This document shows positions 1 through 9,534 of a stretch of DNA of 64,000 bases, one piece after another (position 1 is the stretch's first letter; every line of letters begins with the position of its first letter). Both the position numbers and the translations under genes were made by a program. This stretch comes from Nitrosomonas sp. (GTDB lineage Bacteria > Pseudomonadota > Gammaproteobacteria > Burkholderiales > Nitrosomonadaceae): assembly GCA_016721865.1 (NCBI GenBank), contig JADKHF010000011.1, forward strand, positions 41,014 to 105,013, in the 5' to 3' direction. The notes beneath the pieces were generated by a model, which saw nothing but the letters and a program-made list of their open reading frames with translations, was not told the DNA's origin and made no database searches.

Positions 1-943
1 GCCTGGGTTGTATCAGGCAACACATCAGTGGATGTCGTAAGTTCTCCAAACAAGGCATTGATCAAACTGGATTTACCCGCGTTGGATCGCCCAAGAATGA
101 GAATGCGAAGCGGTTCGGCGACTTCCTTTGCCGTTTTCTCAGCTTGTTCCAAATCTGCTTTAGATACCGGGGTTGGATATTTTGTGGGCTCTTCATCACC
201 TAACGGCAAGCGACCGCTATACAGATCAATGGCGTAATAGCCAACCTTGCACACATAGGCACGCAGAAACCAGCTGTGCAACTCATTCCTGACCTGATCC
301 AAACTACGTTCGCGCAAATTCCGCCAAGCTTCCCAAGTAACGCATTGATCGGATTAAGAATAACACTACCCGTCCGGTAGATATTAACCATTTGTTCCGC
401 TTTGGACTTCCAGCGCTGTATCCGGAAAAAATCGCCGATAGTAAAACGATTGCTAAACGGTATTTTTTCGGCGACATCCCGGCGTAGATCACGGCTCGCA
501 CGTTCGATAATAAACAAAGTATGCGGCACAGTCAGCTAGAGCAGCGGCTGTTCGACATCCGGATGATAGCAGTGCGCAACGGTTTCCATAGTCCTCCGCC
601 CCAGTTCCAGCACCCATGTGCCATCTTCAAGCGGCCAATCTTCAGGATTACAGGTTTCCGCCAGTGCCTTGACTTTTTGCCACACTTCTTCTGTACTCGG
701 CGGCCAATCCGGATTAGGTTCGGTACCCGTATCCGTTAACAATTTGCGTTCACGCCGCACGAGCCATTGCTGCAAACCGTGACCGAGGCCGCCACATATC
801 ACCATCGCAATCAACCAGACCTGTAGATTGCCGCTCTGCCACAACCACAGTATACCGAAGCCAAGCAGCGCCAGCAGCGGCAACATCAGCAGAATGAATA
901 CCAATAACCCTAACGGATTAACAGCTGGAAGTTTTGTTTTCAC
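1..943 (-). pseudogene. Membrane-anchored GTPase, broken (amber stop plus frameshift), cut by window start
   Basis: Reading from 943 leftwards, the protein opens with a hydrophobic stretch of about 45 residues (two likely membrane segments), then a soluble region. An in-frame TAG at 536-538 interrupts it, after which the same frame continues (PHTLFIIERASRDLRRD). Near position 328 the frame shifts; restoring one A (GGGAAG to GGGAAAG) lets the reading continue to the window edge through a P-loop GRSNAGKSS at about 67-93. The start overlaps the stop of the upstream GTPase gene by four bases (ATGA), so the two form an operon. The family is Era/YcjX-like GTPases by the G1 motif; the exact subfamily is not recognised. 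Two independent lesions make it a pseudogene unless the sequence is in error. Confidence 0.75.
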
Positions 944-2169
944 TCTGATTTACCCCGCAAACGCCCCTTAAGTATAGACGCGCCTCGACCCAGCTCTTCC
1001 GCATAGATTTGACGCAATGTTTCAGGATCAACATTCAGGCCATCCTTGCGCCTGACAAAGAAATAGATTGCAGACTTGCCTAATGCATACGTAGTAGCAC
1101 CACTGAAACTGGCACCCCATACTGCACCTACGGTTTGCCCCCAGAAAGGAATCACCTTAACTATCGTCCGGCTCAGCAACCGTATCAGATAACTGGATGC
1201 AATCCCCGCACCCATCAACCCCAAAAATTCTGTCATAGTGCTTTTATCCCAGCGCTGGCCATACAGTATCGCCAGGCTATGCAAGAGTTTGGCCTGAACC
1301 GCCGACACTGCAACCAGGTCTACCACAGGCAAAGCGCCCAGCCCTGCCGCTGCAAGTGCATAACCCATAATTTGCTGGTGTGCAGCACGTGCATACAGGT
1401 CATGCACTTCTTTATCGCCGCTAAGCTGCTGTTGCAAACCTAACGGCAAAAGTGATTCAATCGCCTGCCATAGTGCTTCCAAACCATAATCCGGCGGATA
1501 AAATCCATCTTCAGGCAAAGTCAAATCGGCCGCCACCCAGCACATCGGCGCAGAACCAGGTAATTGTTTCAGAGCACTCCGTTGTGTCAGCAAAGCGCGG
1601 CGTAAATCAATCGGAACAGTCTCCGGCAATGGATCATCGGCATACGGCCACGGATGCAAATGCGCATATTCACTGGGATAAAGCTCATGCAAACCGGTTT
1701 GCACAATCAGCAAAGGCCATTCTGGGTGCCGCTGCCGGATGGCATGCAGCGCCTCAAACACCGCAGTCTGATTGATATCAGCGACTTTCATCACAGCAAC
1801 CAGCAAATGCGCCTGAGACTCGCAATAATGCATATCGTCACTGGGATCATACGAAACTTCGCCCAAGCCACGCGTATCCAGAAACCTGATCACCGGCACC
1901 TCGGCTGGAAAATCATAAAAACGGGAACTGCGCGTACACGGTTGAAAACCGTTGCCGATCTCAGCCGCTTCGCTCCCTGTCAACGCCCGGATAATCGAAG
2001 TTTTACCAGACTGCGTTTTACCCAGCAACCATAACACCGGCACCGGCATCTTTGCACGCGCTTCGCGCAAAGATGCTTCCAGTAATGTTTTGTCAACGCC
2101 GGGTTCCAGCAGCGCTGTACGGAGCTGCTCCCAATATTCTGTCCAGTTTTTTAAATCGCTTAATTTCAT
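940..2169 (-). CDS. GTPase with C-terminal membrane-type (DUF697/YcjF-like) region
   Basis: The 409-residue protein has a G1 P-loop GKTQSGKTS at about residues 50-58 and a DTRG switch motif near residue 97, typical of TRAFAC GTPases. The usual NKxD base-recognition motif is not obvious; VQTGLHEL occupies the expected place. The C-terminal third contains an alanine/glycine-rich hydrophobic segment (YALAAAGLGALPVVDLVAVSAVQ) and a second one around FWGQTVGAVWGASF, as in DUF697 proteins that associate with the inner membrane. It is the first gene of a two-gene operon with the broken GTPase downstream (four-base overlap). The cellular role of such paired GTPases is unknown to me; a link to envelope stress or membrane remodelling is only a guess. 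Confidence 0.75.
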   Translation of the reverse strand: MKLSDLKNWTEYWEQLRTALLEPGVDKTLLEASLREARAKMPVPVLWLLGKTQSGKTSIIRALTGSEAAEIGNGFQPCTRSSRFYDFPAEVPVIRFLDTRGLGEVSYDPSDDMHYCESQAHLLVAVMKVADINQTAVFEALHAIRQRHPEWPLLIVQTGLHELYPSEYAHLHPWPYADDPLPETVPIDLRRALLTQRSALKQLPGSAPMCWVAADLTLPEDGFYPPDYGLEALWQAIESLLPLGLQQQLSGDKEVHDLYARAAHQQIMGYALAAAGLGALPVVDLVAVSAVQAKLLHSLAILYGQRWDKSTMTEFLGLMGAGIASSYLIRLLSRTIVKVIPFWGQTVGAVWGASFSGATTYALGKSAIYFFVRRKDGLNVDPETLRQIYAEELGRGASILKGRLRGKSE

Positions 2170-2603
2170 CAGGCTATCATCATATCACCAGTACACAAAA
2201 ATTGAGATGGCACGCGGAATCACCTGTAATAACAGCAAAAACCATAGATGGGCAACGATAGTTAACAAAGAAAAATACCGGTCTCCTTTTAATCATAGGA
2301 TTACCTTGCAGAAGATTACCTTGCAGAACAGCAATACATCCAAAAGGTGCTGCCATAAACAATCTGAAGTTTCACCATTTTAAGATTACAAAGGTGCGCA
2401 GTGCTTATGGGGTGAAGATAATTTTGATAGGGTTTGCGCTATTTATAGCAAACCCTATCAAAATTATCTTTAAACGCAGTTATTCACTTGATGGAAAAAT
2501 ATACAATTTTTCAATGAAATATGTCATGCGTTCGATATTACCTCAAAATCAAAAGCGTGAAACTTCAGATAAACAATAACAAATAGGGATGGTTCACAGC
2601 CGC
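2170..2603. other. Intergenic region with tandem repeat and large hairpin
   Basis: No gene is supported here. It holds a perfect 15-base tandem duplication (units at 2299-2313 and 2314-2328, GATTACCTTGCAGAA) and the long inverted repeat listed separately at 2415-2470. It lies between the starts of the GTPase operon and the 3' end of the aminopeptidase gene, both on the minus strand. Confidence 0.6.
2415..2470. repeat. Perfect 23-base inverted repeat (hairpin)
   Basis: The left arm 2415-2437 and the right arm 2448-2470 are exact reverse complements, separated by a 10-base AT-rich loop (2438-2447). The arms contain ATTTTGATAGGGTTTGC. There is no T-tract directly after either arm, so it is not a classical intrinsic terminator. 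It may be a transcript-end hairpin between the aminopeptidase and GTPase transcripts, or the remnant of a palindromic mobile element. Confidence 0.85.
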
Positions 2604-3908
2604 CTAATTGCTAAAAAACAGCTTCAACACTTGGATCATATACGCATGATCCTGCACACCGGCGCTTTCGCGGATGCTGTGCATTGCCCACATCGGGCAG
2701 CCGATATCGACACTGCGGATGCCGAGCTTTGCCGAAGCGATCGGGCCGATCGTGCTGCCGCACGGCAGGTCGCTGCGGTGCGAGTAGCGCTGATAGGGAA
2801 CACCGGCTTCTTCGCAACATTGGATAAAATGCGCAATCGAAACACTTTCCGAACTGTAGCGGCGATTGGCGTTAGATTTGATCACCGGGCCTTTGTTGAC
2901 GGAGACTCTGTGATCCGCGTCATAGGCAGAAGGAAAATTGGGTTGATAGGCATGCGCCATATCCGCGCTGATCAAAAAACTCCGGGCTAACGCACGCGCA
3001 GTATCCTCGCGCTCCGATGATGTCGCTATGCTGATCCGCTGCAATACATCGGATAAAAAGCTGCCACCGGCACCGATATGGCTTTCGCTGCCAATTTCTT
3101 CGTGATCGAAAAACGCGCAGACCAGTGTGCTTCCGGCATGATTCAAGACGGTATCGTCAAGCAATGCTTGCAGCCCGGCGTGGCAGGAAGCTAGGTTATC
3201 AATCTGGCTATCGGCGTAAAATTCCTGATTCGCACCCCAGAACACGCCTTTCTGTGTGTCATAAACCGCCAGATCCCACGACAAAATCTGCGCGGCGCCA
3301 ATGCCTGCCGCCTGTTCCAGCAGCGCCAGAAAATACGGCTGCGGCAACTGATCGCCAGTCAATTGCGCGAGCAACAGCGGCAACTCATTCTGTTTATGCA
3401 GCTTCAGGCCGTCTTCGTTGACGCTCCGATTCATGTGAATCGCCAGATTCGGCAAGCGCAACAGCGATCGACCGAAACGGACCAGCTTGTGTGTGAGGCG
3501 TCCCCGGTCATCGACATAGCTGATTCGCCCGGCCAGACTTAGGTCGCGGTCAGTAAAGGTCGCGAGTATCGGTCCGCCATAAATTTCGACGCCAAGTCGG
3601 GCGATACCATCGCTCACGGTTGCGGCATTCGGCCTGATCCGCAGTCCCGGAGAGTCCGTATGCGCACCGACAATCCTGAAACCTGATTCAGCGGGGGCTT
3701 TATATCCCAGCACGAACAGTACGATCGATGAATCATCGCGAACTACATAATATCGCCCACCCGCTTGCAATTGCCATTTAGCCGTTTCATCGAGGCGGAC
3801 AAAATTAAATGCTTCGATTGCCGCTTCGATTGAAGCGACTGCATGCCATGGGCTCGGACTTTTATCAATGAAGTCCAATAAATGCTGCACGTGCGCTTTA
3901 GCTGTCAT
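2604..3908 (-). CDS. apeB: M18 family aminopeptidase (aspartyl aminopeptidase type)
   Basis: The 434-residue protein matches the M18 metallopeptidase family along its full length. Visible motifs are GAHTDSPGLRI (first metal histidine, about residue 81), the acidic segment FDHEEIGSESHIGAGG with the metal-binding D and E residues, and the C-terminal CPMWAMHSIRESAG, which carries another metal histidine. These cytoplasmic dodecameric enzymes remove N-terminal, often acidic, residues from peptides. Length is usual for bacterial M18 enzymes (about 425-435). The gene stands alone, with about 235 bases of non-coding sequence to the divergent transpeptidase gene. The gene symbol follows the common name for this family and is not certain. 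Confidence 0.88.
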   Translation of the reverse strand: MTAKAHVQHLLDFIDKSPSPWHAVASIEAAIEAFNFVRLDETAKWQLQAGGRYYVVRDDSSIVLFVLGYKAPAESGFRIVGAHTDSPGLRIRPNAATVSDGIARLGVEIYGGPILATFTDRDLSLAGRISYVDDRGRLTHKLVRFGRSLLRLPNLAIHMNRSVNEDGLKLHKQNELPLLLAQLTGDQLPQPYFLALLEQAAGIGAAQILSWDLAVYDTQKGVFWGANQEFYADSQIDNLASCHAGLQALLDDTVLNHAGSTLVCAFFDHEEIGSESHIGAGGSFLSDVLQRISIATSSEREDTARALARSFLISADMAHAYQPNFPSAYDADHRVSVNKGPVIKSNANRRYSSESVSIAHFIQCCEEAGVPYQRYSHRSDLPCGSTIGPIASAKLGIRSVDIGCPMWAMHSIRESAGVQDHAYMIQVLKLFFSN

Positions 3909-4143
3909 TATTTATATTCTAGTTCAATCGCTTATAGAAGAAATCCCGTTCTCTTTATGCAAAATATACGTAATACCAGATAGTTAGTCAAACAAGCTGC
4001 TGTATGATCAATAAGAATCTTTTATTTGAGAATCGGAAATAAACAGCATTTTACCTTCATCCAAATTCGTGACGGCACGACATTGATGGTAAAATCCGAT
4101 CACCTCCCGATAAAAACATTGCCGTATCGAAAGGAACTACAGT

Positions 4144-5784
4144 TTGCCGCGCTATCCACTTAAAGCACTTTTACTGGCTCTCCAGCTCACTTATTGTTCG
4201 TTTTTTCTTGCAAATCCTTCGATATCCCATGCACTGATCATTGAAGCCAAAGAATTAGAACAACAGTTAACAAAACCTTTATTCGTTTTAACTAAAGCCG
4301 AGAGTGCCGATTTACAGCGATTTTATGCCGCCCGGAATTATCAGCCGGTGTGGGTAACGCCGGAACCGGAGTCATCCCCGCTTGAAATAGCATTATCCTT
4401 CATTGCTGGTGCTGAATCTGAAGGTCTGGATAGCCGCGATTATCAATTGCAGCAATTACAGCAACTGCAGCAACTGCAGCAACAAGCCGGTCTATCCTTA
4501 CCAGCAACCATTGAACTGGAAGTGCGCTCGACCCGCGCGCTGTTGATATTTGCGCGGGATCTATCGCGCGGCCGATTCTCCGCCAATGCGACTGACCGGG
4601 ATTGGCATATTCCACAACCTGAATTTGATGCGGTAACTTTCTTGCTCGAAGCAATCAATACAAACCGTTTGCAACAATCGCTCAATGATTTACCGCCAAA
4701 GAAACCGAGCTATCAGTTACTCAAGCAAACACTGGCGCGCTACCATAAGCTCGCCAGCAACCACGCAGGATGGATTAATATTCCCGACACGCCATCCATT
4801 CGTCCAGGCACAACAAATGCAATCATTCGTTTGATCCGTCAGCGCATCGCGCAAGCGTATGCTGCGGATGGAAACGCCGAATATAACATTGCTCCAACTG
4901 AAAGCGAGCACTACGATGACGAGCTAGTCACTGCTATTCAGGCATTTCAGGCGCAACATGGCTTGAATACCGACGGCGTTATCGGAAAAAATACCATCCG
5001 TGCCTTGAATATCCCCCTTGCATGGAAAATTCGCCAGTTGCGCATCAGTATGGAGCGCCTGCGCTGGCTTCCGAGAAATCTGGGTGAACGCTACGTACTG
5101 GTCAACACGGCCGGATTCCGGCTAACAGTTGCCGAAAAAAACAAGCATGTTTTCGATATGCGCATTATTGTCGGACGCGATTACCGTTCAACGCCTACTT
5201 TTAATGGCAATATTTCGCATATGATTCTAAATCCATACTGGAATGTTCCTGCCAGTATAGCCTTGAAGGATTTGTTACCCAAACAGCAGAGCGATGCAAC
5301 TTATTTCACGAGCGCCGGTTTCAAGGTTTATCCCGGCAATAACCGTAGCGCCGAAGCCATTGATCCGGAAACTATTAATTGGCATGGCATCAGAAAGGGG
5401 TTTCCTTATTTCTTGCGACAGGATCCTGGAAAAAACAACGCGTTAGGCAGGATTAAATTCATGTTTCCCAATTCATTTGATATTTATTTGCATGACACGC
5501 CCTCCAAGTCACTTTTCCAGAGGGATATTCGTACATTCAGTTCCGGGTGTATCCGGCTGGAAAAACCCTTGGAATTAGCAGCTTTCGCACTGGGCAAGCA
5601 GGATTTACCGGATAAGTTTCTTGCTGATATGGAAAGCGGCCAAACCACCACCATGCATTTACCCAAACCGCTGCCCATTTACTTAGTGTATATTACGGCC
5701 TGGATTGATGAGCAAGAAAAGGTGCATTTTTCACCTGATATTTATAACCGGGATATGCGCGCATTGCAGTATGCTGGCTGGTAA
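4144..5784 (+). CDS. L,D-transpeptidase, YcbB/LdtD type
   Basis: The 546-residue protein has an N-terminal signal segment (about residues 5-30), a peptidoglycan-binding helical domain (AIQAFQAQHGLNTDGVIGKNTIRALN, about 265-290) and a C-terminal YkuD catalytic domain with HDTP and SSGCIRLEKP; the catalytic cysteine is about residue 469. Such periplasmic enzymes form 3-3 cross-links in peptidoglycan. The start is TTG at 4144, chosen because AAGGAA at 4131-4136 is correctly spaced. Residues about 102-116 form a low-complexity LQQLQQLQQLQQ run encoded by near-identical CTGCAGCAA units. The next gene, a DUF882 protein, probably shares the transcript; the same pair (ycbB-ycbK) occurs in enterobacteria. 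Confidence 0.9.
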   Translation: MPRYPLKALLLALQLTYCSFFLANPSISHALIIEAKELEQQLTKPLFVLTKAESADLQRFYAARNYQPVWVTPEPESSPLEIALSFIAGAESEGLDSRDYQLQQLQQLQQLQQQAGLSLPATIELEVRSTRALLIFARDLSRGRFSANATDRDWHIPQPEFDAVTFLLEAINTNRLQQSLNDLPPKKPSYQLLKQTLARYHKLASNHAGWINIPDTPSIRPGTTNAIIRLIRQRIAQAYAADGNAEYNIAPTESEHYDDELVTAIQAFQAQHGLNTDGVIGKNTIRALNIPLAWKIRQLRISMERLRWLPRNLGERYVLVNTAGFRLTVAEKNKHVFDMRIIVGRDYRSTPTFNGNISHMILNPYWNVPASIALKDLLPKQQSDATYFTSAGFKVYPGNNRSAEAIDPETINWHGIRKGFPYFLRQDPGKNNALGRIKFMFPNSFDIYLHDTPSKSLFQRDIRTFSSGCIRLEKPLELAAFALGKQDLPDKFLADMESGQTTTMHLPKPLPIYLVYITAWIDEQEKVHFSPDIYNRDMRALQYAGW

Positions 5785-5833
5785 TGATTAACTCTTGCAC
5801 AAATTCGCAATGTTTTCAGGGAGAAAATAGTCG

Positions 5834-6439
5834 ATGATACGAAACTTTTTGAATCAAACCTACTTATCCGAACAAGAAGCAGAAGTAGAACCAAGCCGCC
5901 GCCGTTTTTTAAAAGCAGGATTGGGCGCATGCACTTTGCTGACGCTACCAATGGCCGCAGCATCTGCGCATGCAGCGATCAAAAGGCCACTTGAAAAAAA
6001 CCTGAGCTTTCTTAACTTACATACCGGTGAACGCACTCGCGCGACCTACTGGGCAAATGGCCGATATATCCCTGAAGGAATGCGCGCTATCAATCATGTG
6101 CTGCGTGACCATCGTACCGGTGACCGCTATACGATAGATCCGGATTTATTCGATACTCTTCATCTGCTGCAACACAAACTGGGAACAAATCAGGAATTTC
6201 ATGTGGTTTCTGCGTACCGTTCACCCGCTTCAAACGAAATGCTGGCTGCACGCAGTAATGGTGTAGCAAAAGGCAGCTTGCATACCTTCGGCAAAGCCAT
6301 CGATATCCGTTTACCGGGACGTAAATTATCCGATCTGCGCACTGCTGCCCTATCATTGCAAATGGGTGGTGTCGGTTATTATCCCTCCTCCGATTTTGTC
6401 CATCTCGATACCGGGCGCGTGCGCTTTTGGGGCGGGTAA
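5834..6439 (+). CDS. DUF882 / YcbK-like Tat-exported peptidase M15-fold protein
   Basis: The 201-residue protein carries a twin-arginine signal (PSRRRFLKAGLGACTLL, then a hydrophobic run ending in ASAHA), so it is likely exported folded. The mature part has SAYRSPASNEMLAARSNGVAKGSLHTFGKAIDIRLPG and DFVHLDTGRVRFWGG, which are the metal-ligand histidine/aspartate signatures of the DUF882 (peptidase M15_2) family. The start ATG at 5834 follows AGGGAGA. It sits 49 bases after the L,D-transpeptidase gene and is probably co-transcribed, fitting a role in peptidoglycan turnover; direct activity for the family is poorly known. Confidence 0.88.
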   Translation: MIRNFLNQTYLSEQEAEVEPSRRRFLKAGLGACTLLTLPMAAASAHAAIKRPLEKNLSFLNLHTGERTRATYWANGRYIPEGMRAINHVLRDHRTGDRYTIDPDLFDTLHLLQHKLGTNQEFHVVSAYRSPASNEMLAARSNGVAKGSLHTFGKAIDIRLPGRKLSDLRTAALSLQMGGVGYYPSSDFVHLDTGRVRFWGG

Positions 6440-6760
6440 ATTCAGAATTAATCCGTAGTCAATCAGTCGTCTTCATGCTGTGTGGGCCTCAGCCACCACA
6501 CTTTATGCCCACCAAACATCCAATTCATTAGCTTATCGCTGTATTACTTTTTGTAAAAATAAGGATATTCCCTATTTTTATATCTGTATTGATTTGCTAG
6601 TATAAGAAAGCGCGCAGTAAGCGGCCTTCGGATGCAATGCGCGTGGAATAACCTGCGAGAATCACATGTGATGTTAAAGATGGGTTAAGTGGTTAATTAC
6701 ATTTTCTATTTATTCCTGTATTATTACTATCGCATCAAAACTTAAAAAAGGAGCCACTGA
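6440..6760. other. Intergenic region
   Basis: No coding sequence is supported. A weak stem GTGTGG/CCACAC at about 6480-6500 follows the DUF882 gene and could help end its transcript. A ribosome-binding site AAGGAG lies at about 6749-6754 just ahead of the next gene. Confidence 0.4.
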
Positions 6761-7184
6761 TGAATAAGAATAAATTTTTAGCCGTCTGCATTCTTTCCAG
6801 CGTCTTAATTACGGCACCCGCTGCTTATGCGGATGCAGAGGATTATTTACGGATTACTTACCTAACAAATTTCCTAACAAAGCATTACAAGGGTTTGTAA
6901 ATATTTACACCGGGTTGATCGAAATCCCTAAAAATATTATTAATATCAGTAATGAACATAATATTTTTGTAGGTGTGACATGGGGTCTATTGCGCGGAAC
7001 TGCTCAGGGTATTAGTCGTACGCTCTTGGGTGTAGGAGAGTTTTTTACTTCGCCAATTCCAACTGGGGAATTTAATTCGCCTCCCTATGTCTGGGAACGC
7101 TTTAGTGAGGACAGTCGATTCTTTGGCAGGCATTATGGTGGTTATTGGACCACTTACGGACCGCTCGATAGTGGCGATGAGTAA
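6761..7184 (+). pseudogene. TIGR04073-type exported protein, single-base frameshift
   Basis: ATG at 6761 is preceded by AAGGAG and opens a signal peptide (MNKNKFLAVCILSSVLI, ending AAYADA). The frame runs into a stop at 6898. The second frame carries LPNKFPNKALQGFVNIYTGLIEIPKNII and on to GEFFTSPIPTG and PPYVWERF, the pattern of the exosortase-system-associated TIGR04073 family (a domain of LVNIxTGxxELPK, glycine-rich helix, then FPxP). Restoring one G in CGGAT at about 6850-6854 joins both parts into one protein of about 140 residues. Function is unknown for the family. The gene is either newly broken or affected by a sequence error; its following neighbour is an OmpA-type lipoprotein. Confidence 0.72.
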
Positions 7185-7227
7185 AAAGTAGTGGTTGTGT
7201 GACTAATTGAATGATAAGGATAACATC

Positions 7228-7938
7228 ATGAGAAAGAATAAAATATATCTACCGCTTGCAGTTTTAGCTCTATTGCTGACCGCATGTGCTACACCCAGAA
7301 TAGACACCGCAGATTTAAAGTCTGAAATCAATGCCGCCAGAGCAGGTCATTATGGTCAGGCCATTCTGCACGCAGAACTCTCACACGAGGAACTGGAAAC
7401 AGCCAACACCATTCTGGGACATATTGAGAAAAAACATTATTGGAATATTAATGAAAAACAAAAAGCGATAAATGCTGCCAGAGCAGCAGCGCACCATCGC
7501 ATGGATTCTGAGAAAGAAATGTGCAAATGGTTGACGGAAGTGCATTCACAAAACCATCATAGAACTGAAGCAACGCATCACACAGCAGCCTACTTTCATA
7601 GCGGTAGCGCTGTACCGTTTAAAATTGAAGATGAATCCATTGGCCAAGTTGGTCGTTGGTTACAAGCACATCCAGATGCAACTGCGACAGTTACTGCATC
7701 AGCTGATACCGTAGGCAAACCAGAAGCAAACCTGGCATTGTCGGAAAAAAGGGCCAATGCGATAGTCCATCTTTTGACAAAAGAAGGTGCCAGAACTAGC
7801 CAATTAACTATCAAAGCGGTTGGTGAAGTAGGAAATACTGACAATACGCCAGATCAGAAGCGACGGATTGCGGTCATCACCACCTCACACCCTATATCTA
7901 CTTCCTCTACCTACATTGATTGCCCAAAATTAAAATGA
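7228..7938 (+). CDS. OmpA-family lipoprotein
   Basis: The start ATG at 7228 is chosen because AAGGA lies about eight bases ahead and the protein then begins directly with a signal sequence ending in LLTAC, a lipobox with the lipidated cysteine near residue 20. The N-terminal half is a helical region with paired ETANTILGHIEKKHYW/AINAARAAAHH segments. The C-terminal half (PFKIEDESIGQVGRWLQAHP, SEKRANAIVHLLTKEG, QKRRIAVI) is an OmpA-like peptidoglycan-binding domain. It probably tethers the outer membrane to the cell wall. A hairpin terminator follows 33 bases after the stop. Confidence 0.85.
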   Translation: MRKNKIYLPLAVLALLLTACATPRIDTADLKSEINAARAGHYGQAILHAELSHEELETANTILGHIEKKHYWNINEKQKAINAARAAAHHRMDSEKEMCKWLTEVHSQNHHRTEATHHTAAYFHSGSAVPFKIEDESIGQVGRWLQAHPDATATVTASADTVGKPEANLALSEKRANAIVHLLTKEGARTSQLTIKAVGEVGNTDNTPDQKRRIAVITTSHPISTSSTYIDCPKLK

Positions 7939-7970
7939 AGGTATATTCTTAATAAGAAACAGAAAAACCA

Positions 7971-8002
7971 AAAACTCATCGGCTTAAGCCGGTGAGTTTT
8001 TT
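7971..8002 (+). terminator. Rho-independent terminator after the OmpA lipoprotein gene
   Basis: The stem AAAACTCATCGGC / GCCGGTGAGTTTTTT with a TTAA loop (7984-7987) has one G-T pair, is GC-rich at the tip and ends in a run of six T. It can act for the plus strand and, because of the A-run on the left arm, perhaps in both directions. Confidence 0.85.
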
Positions 8003-8086
8003 GCTAGAACGTCCGATACGTATCGACTAAAAACGCATCTCAGTCTGTGCTGTGGATCCTTCTAAAATCATCGCTTGGATTTGCCC

Positions 8087-8410
8087 TTAAAACGATGCTC
8101 TAAGTTTTTTTGGATCATTTCTTCTCCCATCTTTTCCGCTGCGCACAAATATTACCTTCGTGTCCAAAAATATCCCCCCGGTATCTCTATTCAGGTGGAA
8201 AAGCTTCTCAAACACATAGATTGATTTCCTGCTTCTAATTCGTCTGATAATCTCGCTCGGAAATTTCTCCAATGGACAACTCACCAGTAAATGCACAAGG
8301 TTCTTACTCAACACACTTCGTATAATCTTGATTTCAAATGCCTCACACATCTGCCGTAAACCAACTCTCTCTAATCCGCTCCGCTACTTCCCCCGTCAGA
8401 ATCTTTTATC
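8087..8410 (-). pseudogene. IS200/IS605-type TnpA remnant
   Basis: The minus strand encodes MCEAFEIKIIRSVLSKNLVHLLVSCP and then PSEIIRRIRSR, matching the Y1-transposase core of IS200 elements, where the motif is normally HVHLLVS. Here the first metal histidine is replaced (LVHLLVS). Upstream, in another frame, LTGEVAERIRE (about 8365-8405) is the expected preceding part, so a frameshift separates the two. The catalytic tyrosine region is not recognisable. It is a dead fragment with no clear ends. Confidence 0.7.
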
Positions 8411-8825
8411 GATACAGGCATTATAAGATGAATAGGATCTCAGTATTCCGGCCTTCGCAGCTATGAAAAACGATTGTTTAATTGCAGACTTTATAAACTT
8501 TTCATCGCATACAATCTTCACTGGTCAAAATAAAAAGTAATTTAGAGCCTCTCGATGCTTCCCGTTTTCGATGACTGGATAATCTACTACTAGCATGAAA
8601 TATGAACTCAAATAATCTTATACTAATAAGACGCAGAGTTTTTGACACATTCCAGTATTGAAAAATATCAGCACGATGTTGTGAAACTGGAAACAGGCTT
8701 AATATAAAAGAATGTTCTTTCAATTACCTGGTTCTGCAAACCGGAGAAGAGCAGGAATCAGGCAATGAAGATAAAAAATGTGCTATCCAAGAGTACTCAA
8801 GAAAATACCGCGGGGAGTAATATGA
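8411..8825. other. Intergenic region
   Basis: No gene can be supported between the IS200 remnant and the VIT-family gene. A ribosome-binding site GGGGAG at about 8814-8819 serves the next gene. The rest is AT-rich with no clear repeat. Confidence 0.4.
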
Positions 8826-9515
8826 ATGAGTCACCATGAAGTACATCGATCACATCGTATAGGATGGTTACGTGCTGCTGTTCTCGGTGCAAATGATGGT
8901 ATCGTTTCTACAGCCAGTCTTATTATCGGCGTGGCATCGGCCCAGGCCGTGCATGCAGATATTCTTCTTGCTGGTGTTGCCGGTTTGGTTGCGGGCGCGA
9001 TGTCTATGGCTGCCGGTGAATATGTATCGGTTAGCTCTCAATCAGATACAGAAGATGCAGATCTTGAACTTGAGAAAAAATCGTTAAACGATGACTTTGA
9101 ATTTGAGCTAAAGGAGCTTGCCAATATTTATGAAAAAAGAGGACTGGATTCAATTCTAGCAAAACAAGTGGCAGAACAGCTAATGGCACATGATGCATTG
9201 GGGGCACACGCAAGAGATGAATTAGGCCTTGTTGAAAACGTTAGAGCTCGCCCCGTTCAAGCCGCATTTTTCTCTGCTGGCACATTCACTATTGGCGCTG
9301 CGTTGCCACTATTGGTTGCATGGAATATGCCGGGCATTCAACTTATACCAGCAGTTGCGGCATCGTCACTCGTATTTCTGGCAGCTTTAGGCAGTCTTGC
9401 CGCACATGCAGGAGGAGCGGCAATAGCTGTCGGTGCTATCCGAGTTACATTCTGGGGAGCTCTTGCAATGGGTTTAACTGCGGCAGTAGGCAGATTATTT
9501 GGTGTGGCTGTATGA
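8826..9515 (+). CDS. VIT1/CCC1 family membrane transporter (iron/manganese)
   Basis: The 229-residue protein opens with HRIGWLRAAVLGANDGIVSTASLIIGVASA, the hallmark first helix of VIT1/CCC1 proteins, followed by AGAMSMAAGEYVSVSSQSDTE. A cytoplasmic acidic linker with several E residues (LELEKKSL to ARDELGL) is the usual metal-binding hinge. Three further hydrophobic helices end the protein, giving the five-helix layout of the family. The start is ATG at 8826 with GGGGAG upstream. It probably moves Fe(II) or Mn(II) across the inner membrane. It is a single gene flanked by an IS200 remnant and a convergent small gene. Confidence 0.88.
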   Translation: MSHHEVHRSHRIGWLRAAVLGANDGIVSTASLIIGVASAQAVHADILLAGVAGLVAGAMSMAAGEYVSVSSQSDTEDADLELEKKSLNDDFEFELKELANIYEKRGLDSILAKQVAEQLMAHDALGAHARDELGLVENVRARPVQAAFFSAGTFTIGAALPLLVAWNMPGIQLIPAVAASSLVFLAALGSLAAHAGGAAIAVGAIRVTFWGALAMGLTAAVGRLFGVAV

Positions 9516-9534
9516 TCAAGATCGAAGCATGACT

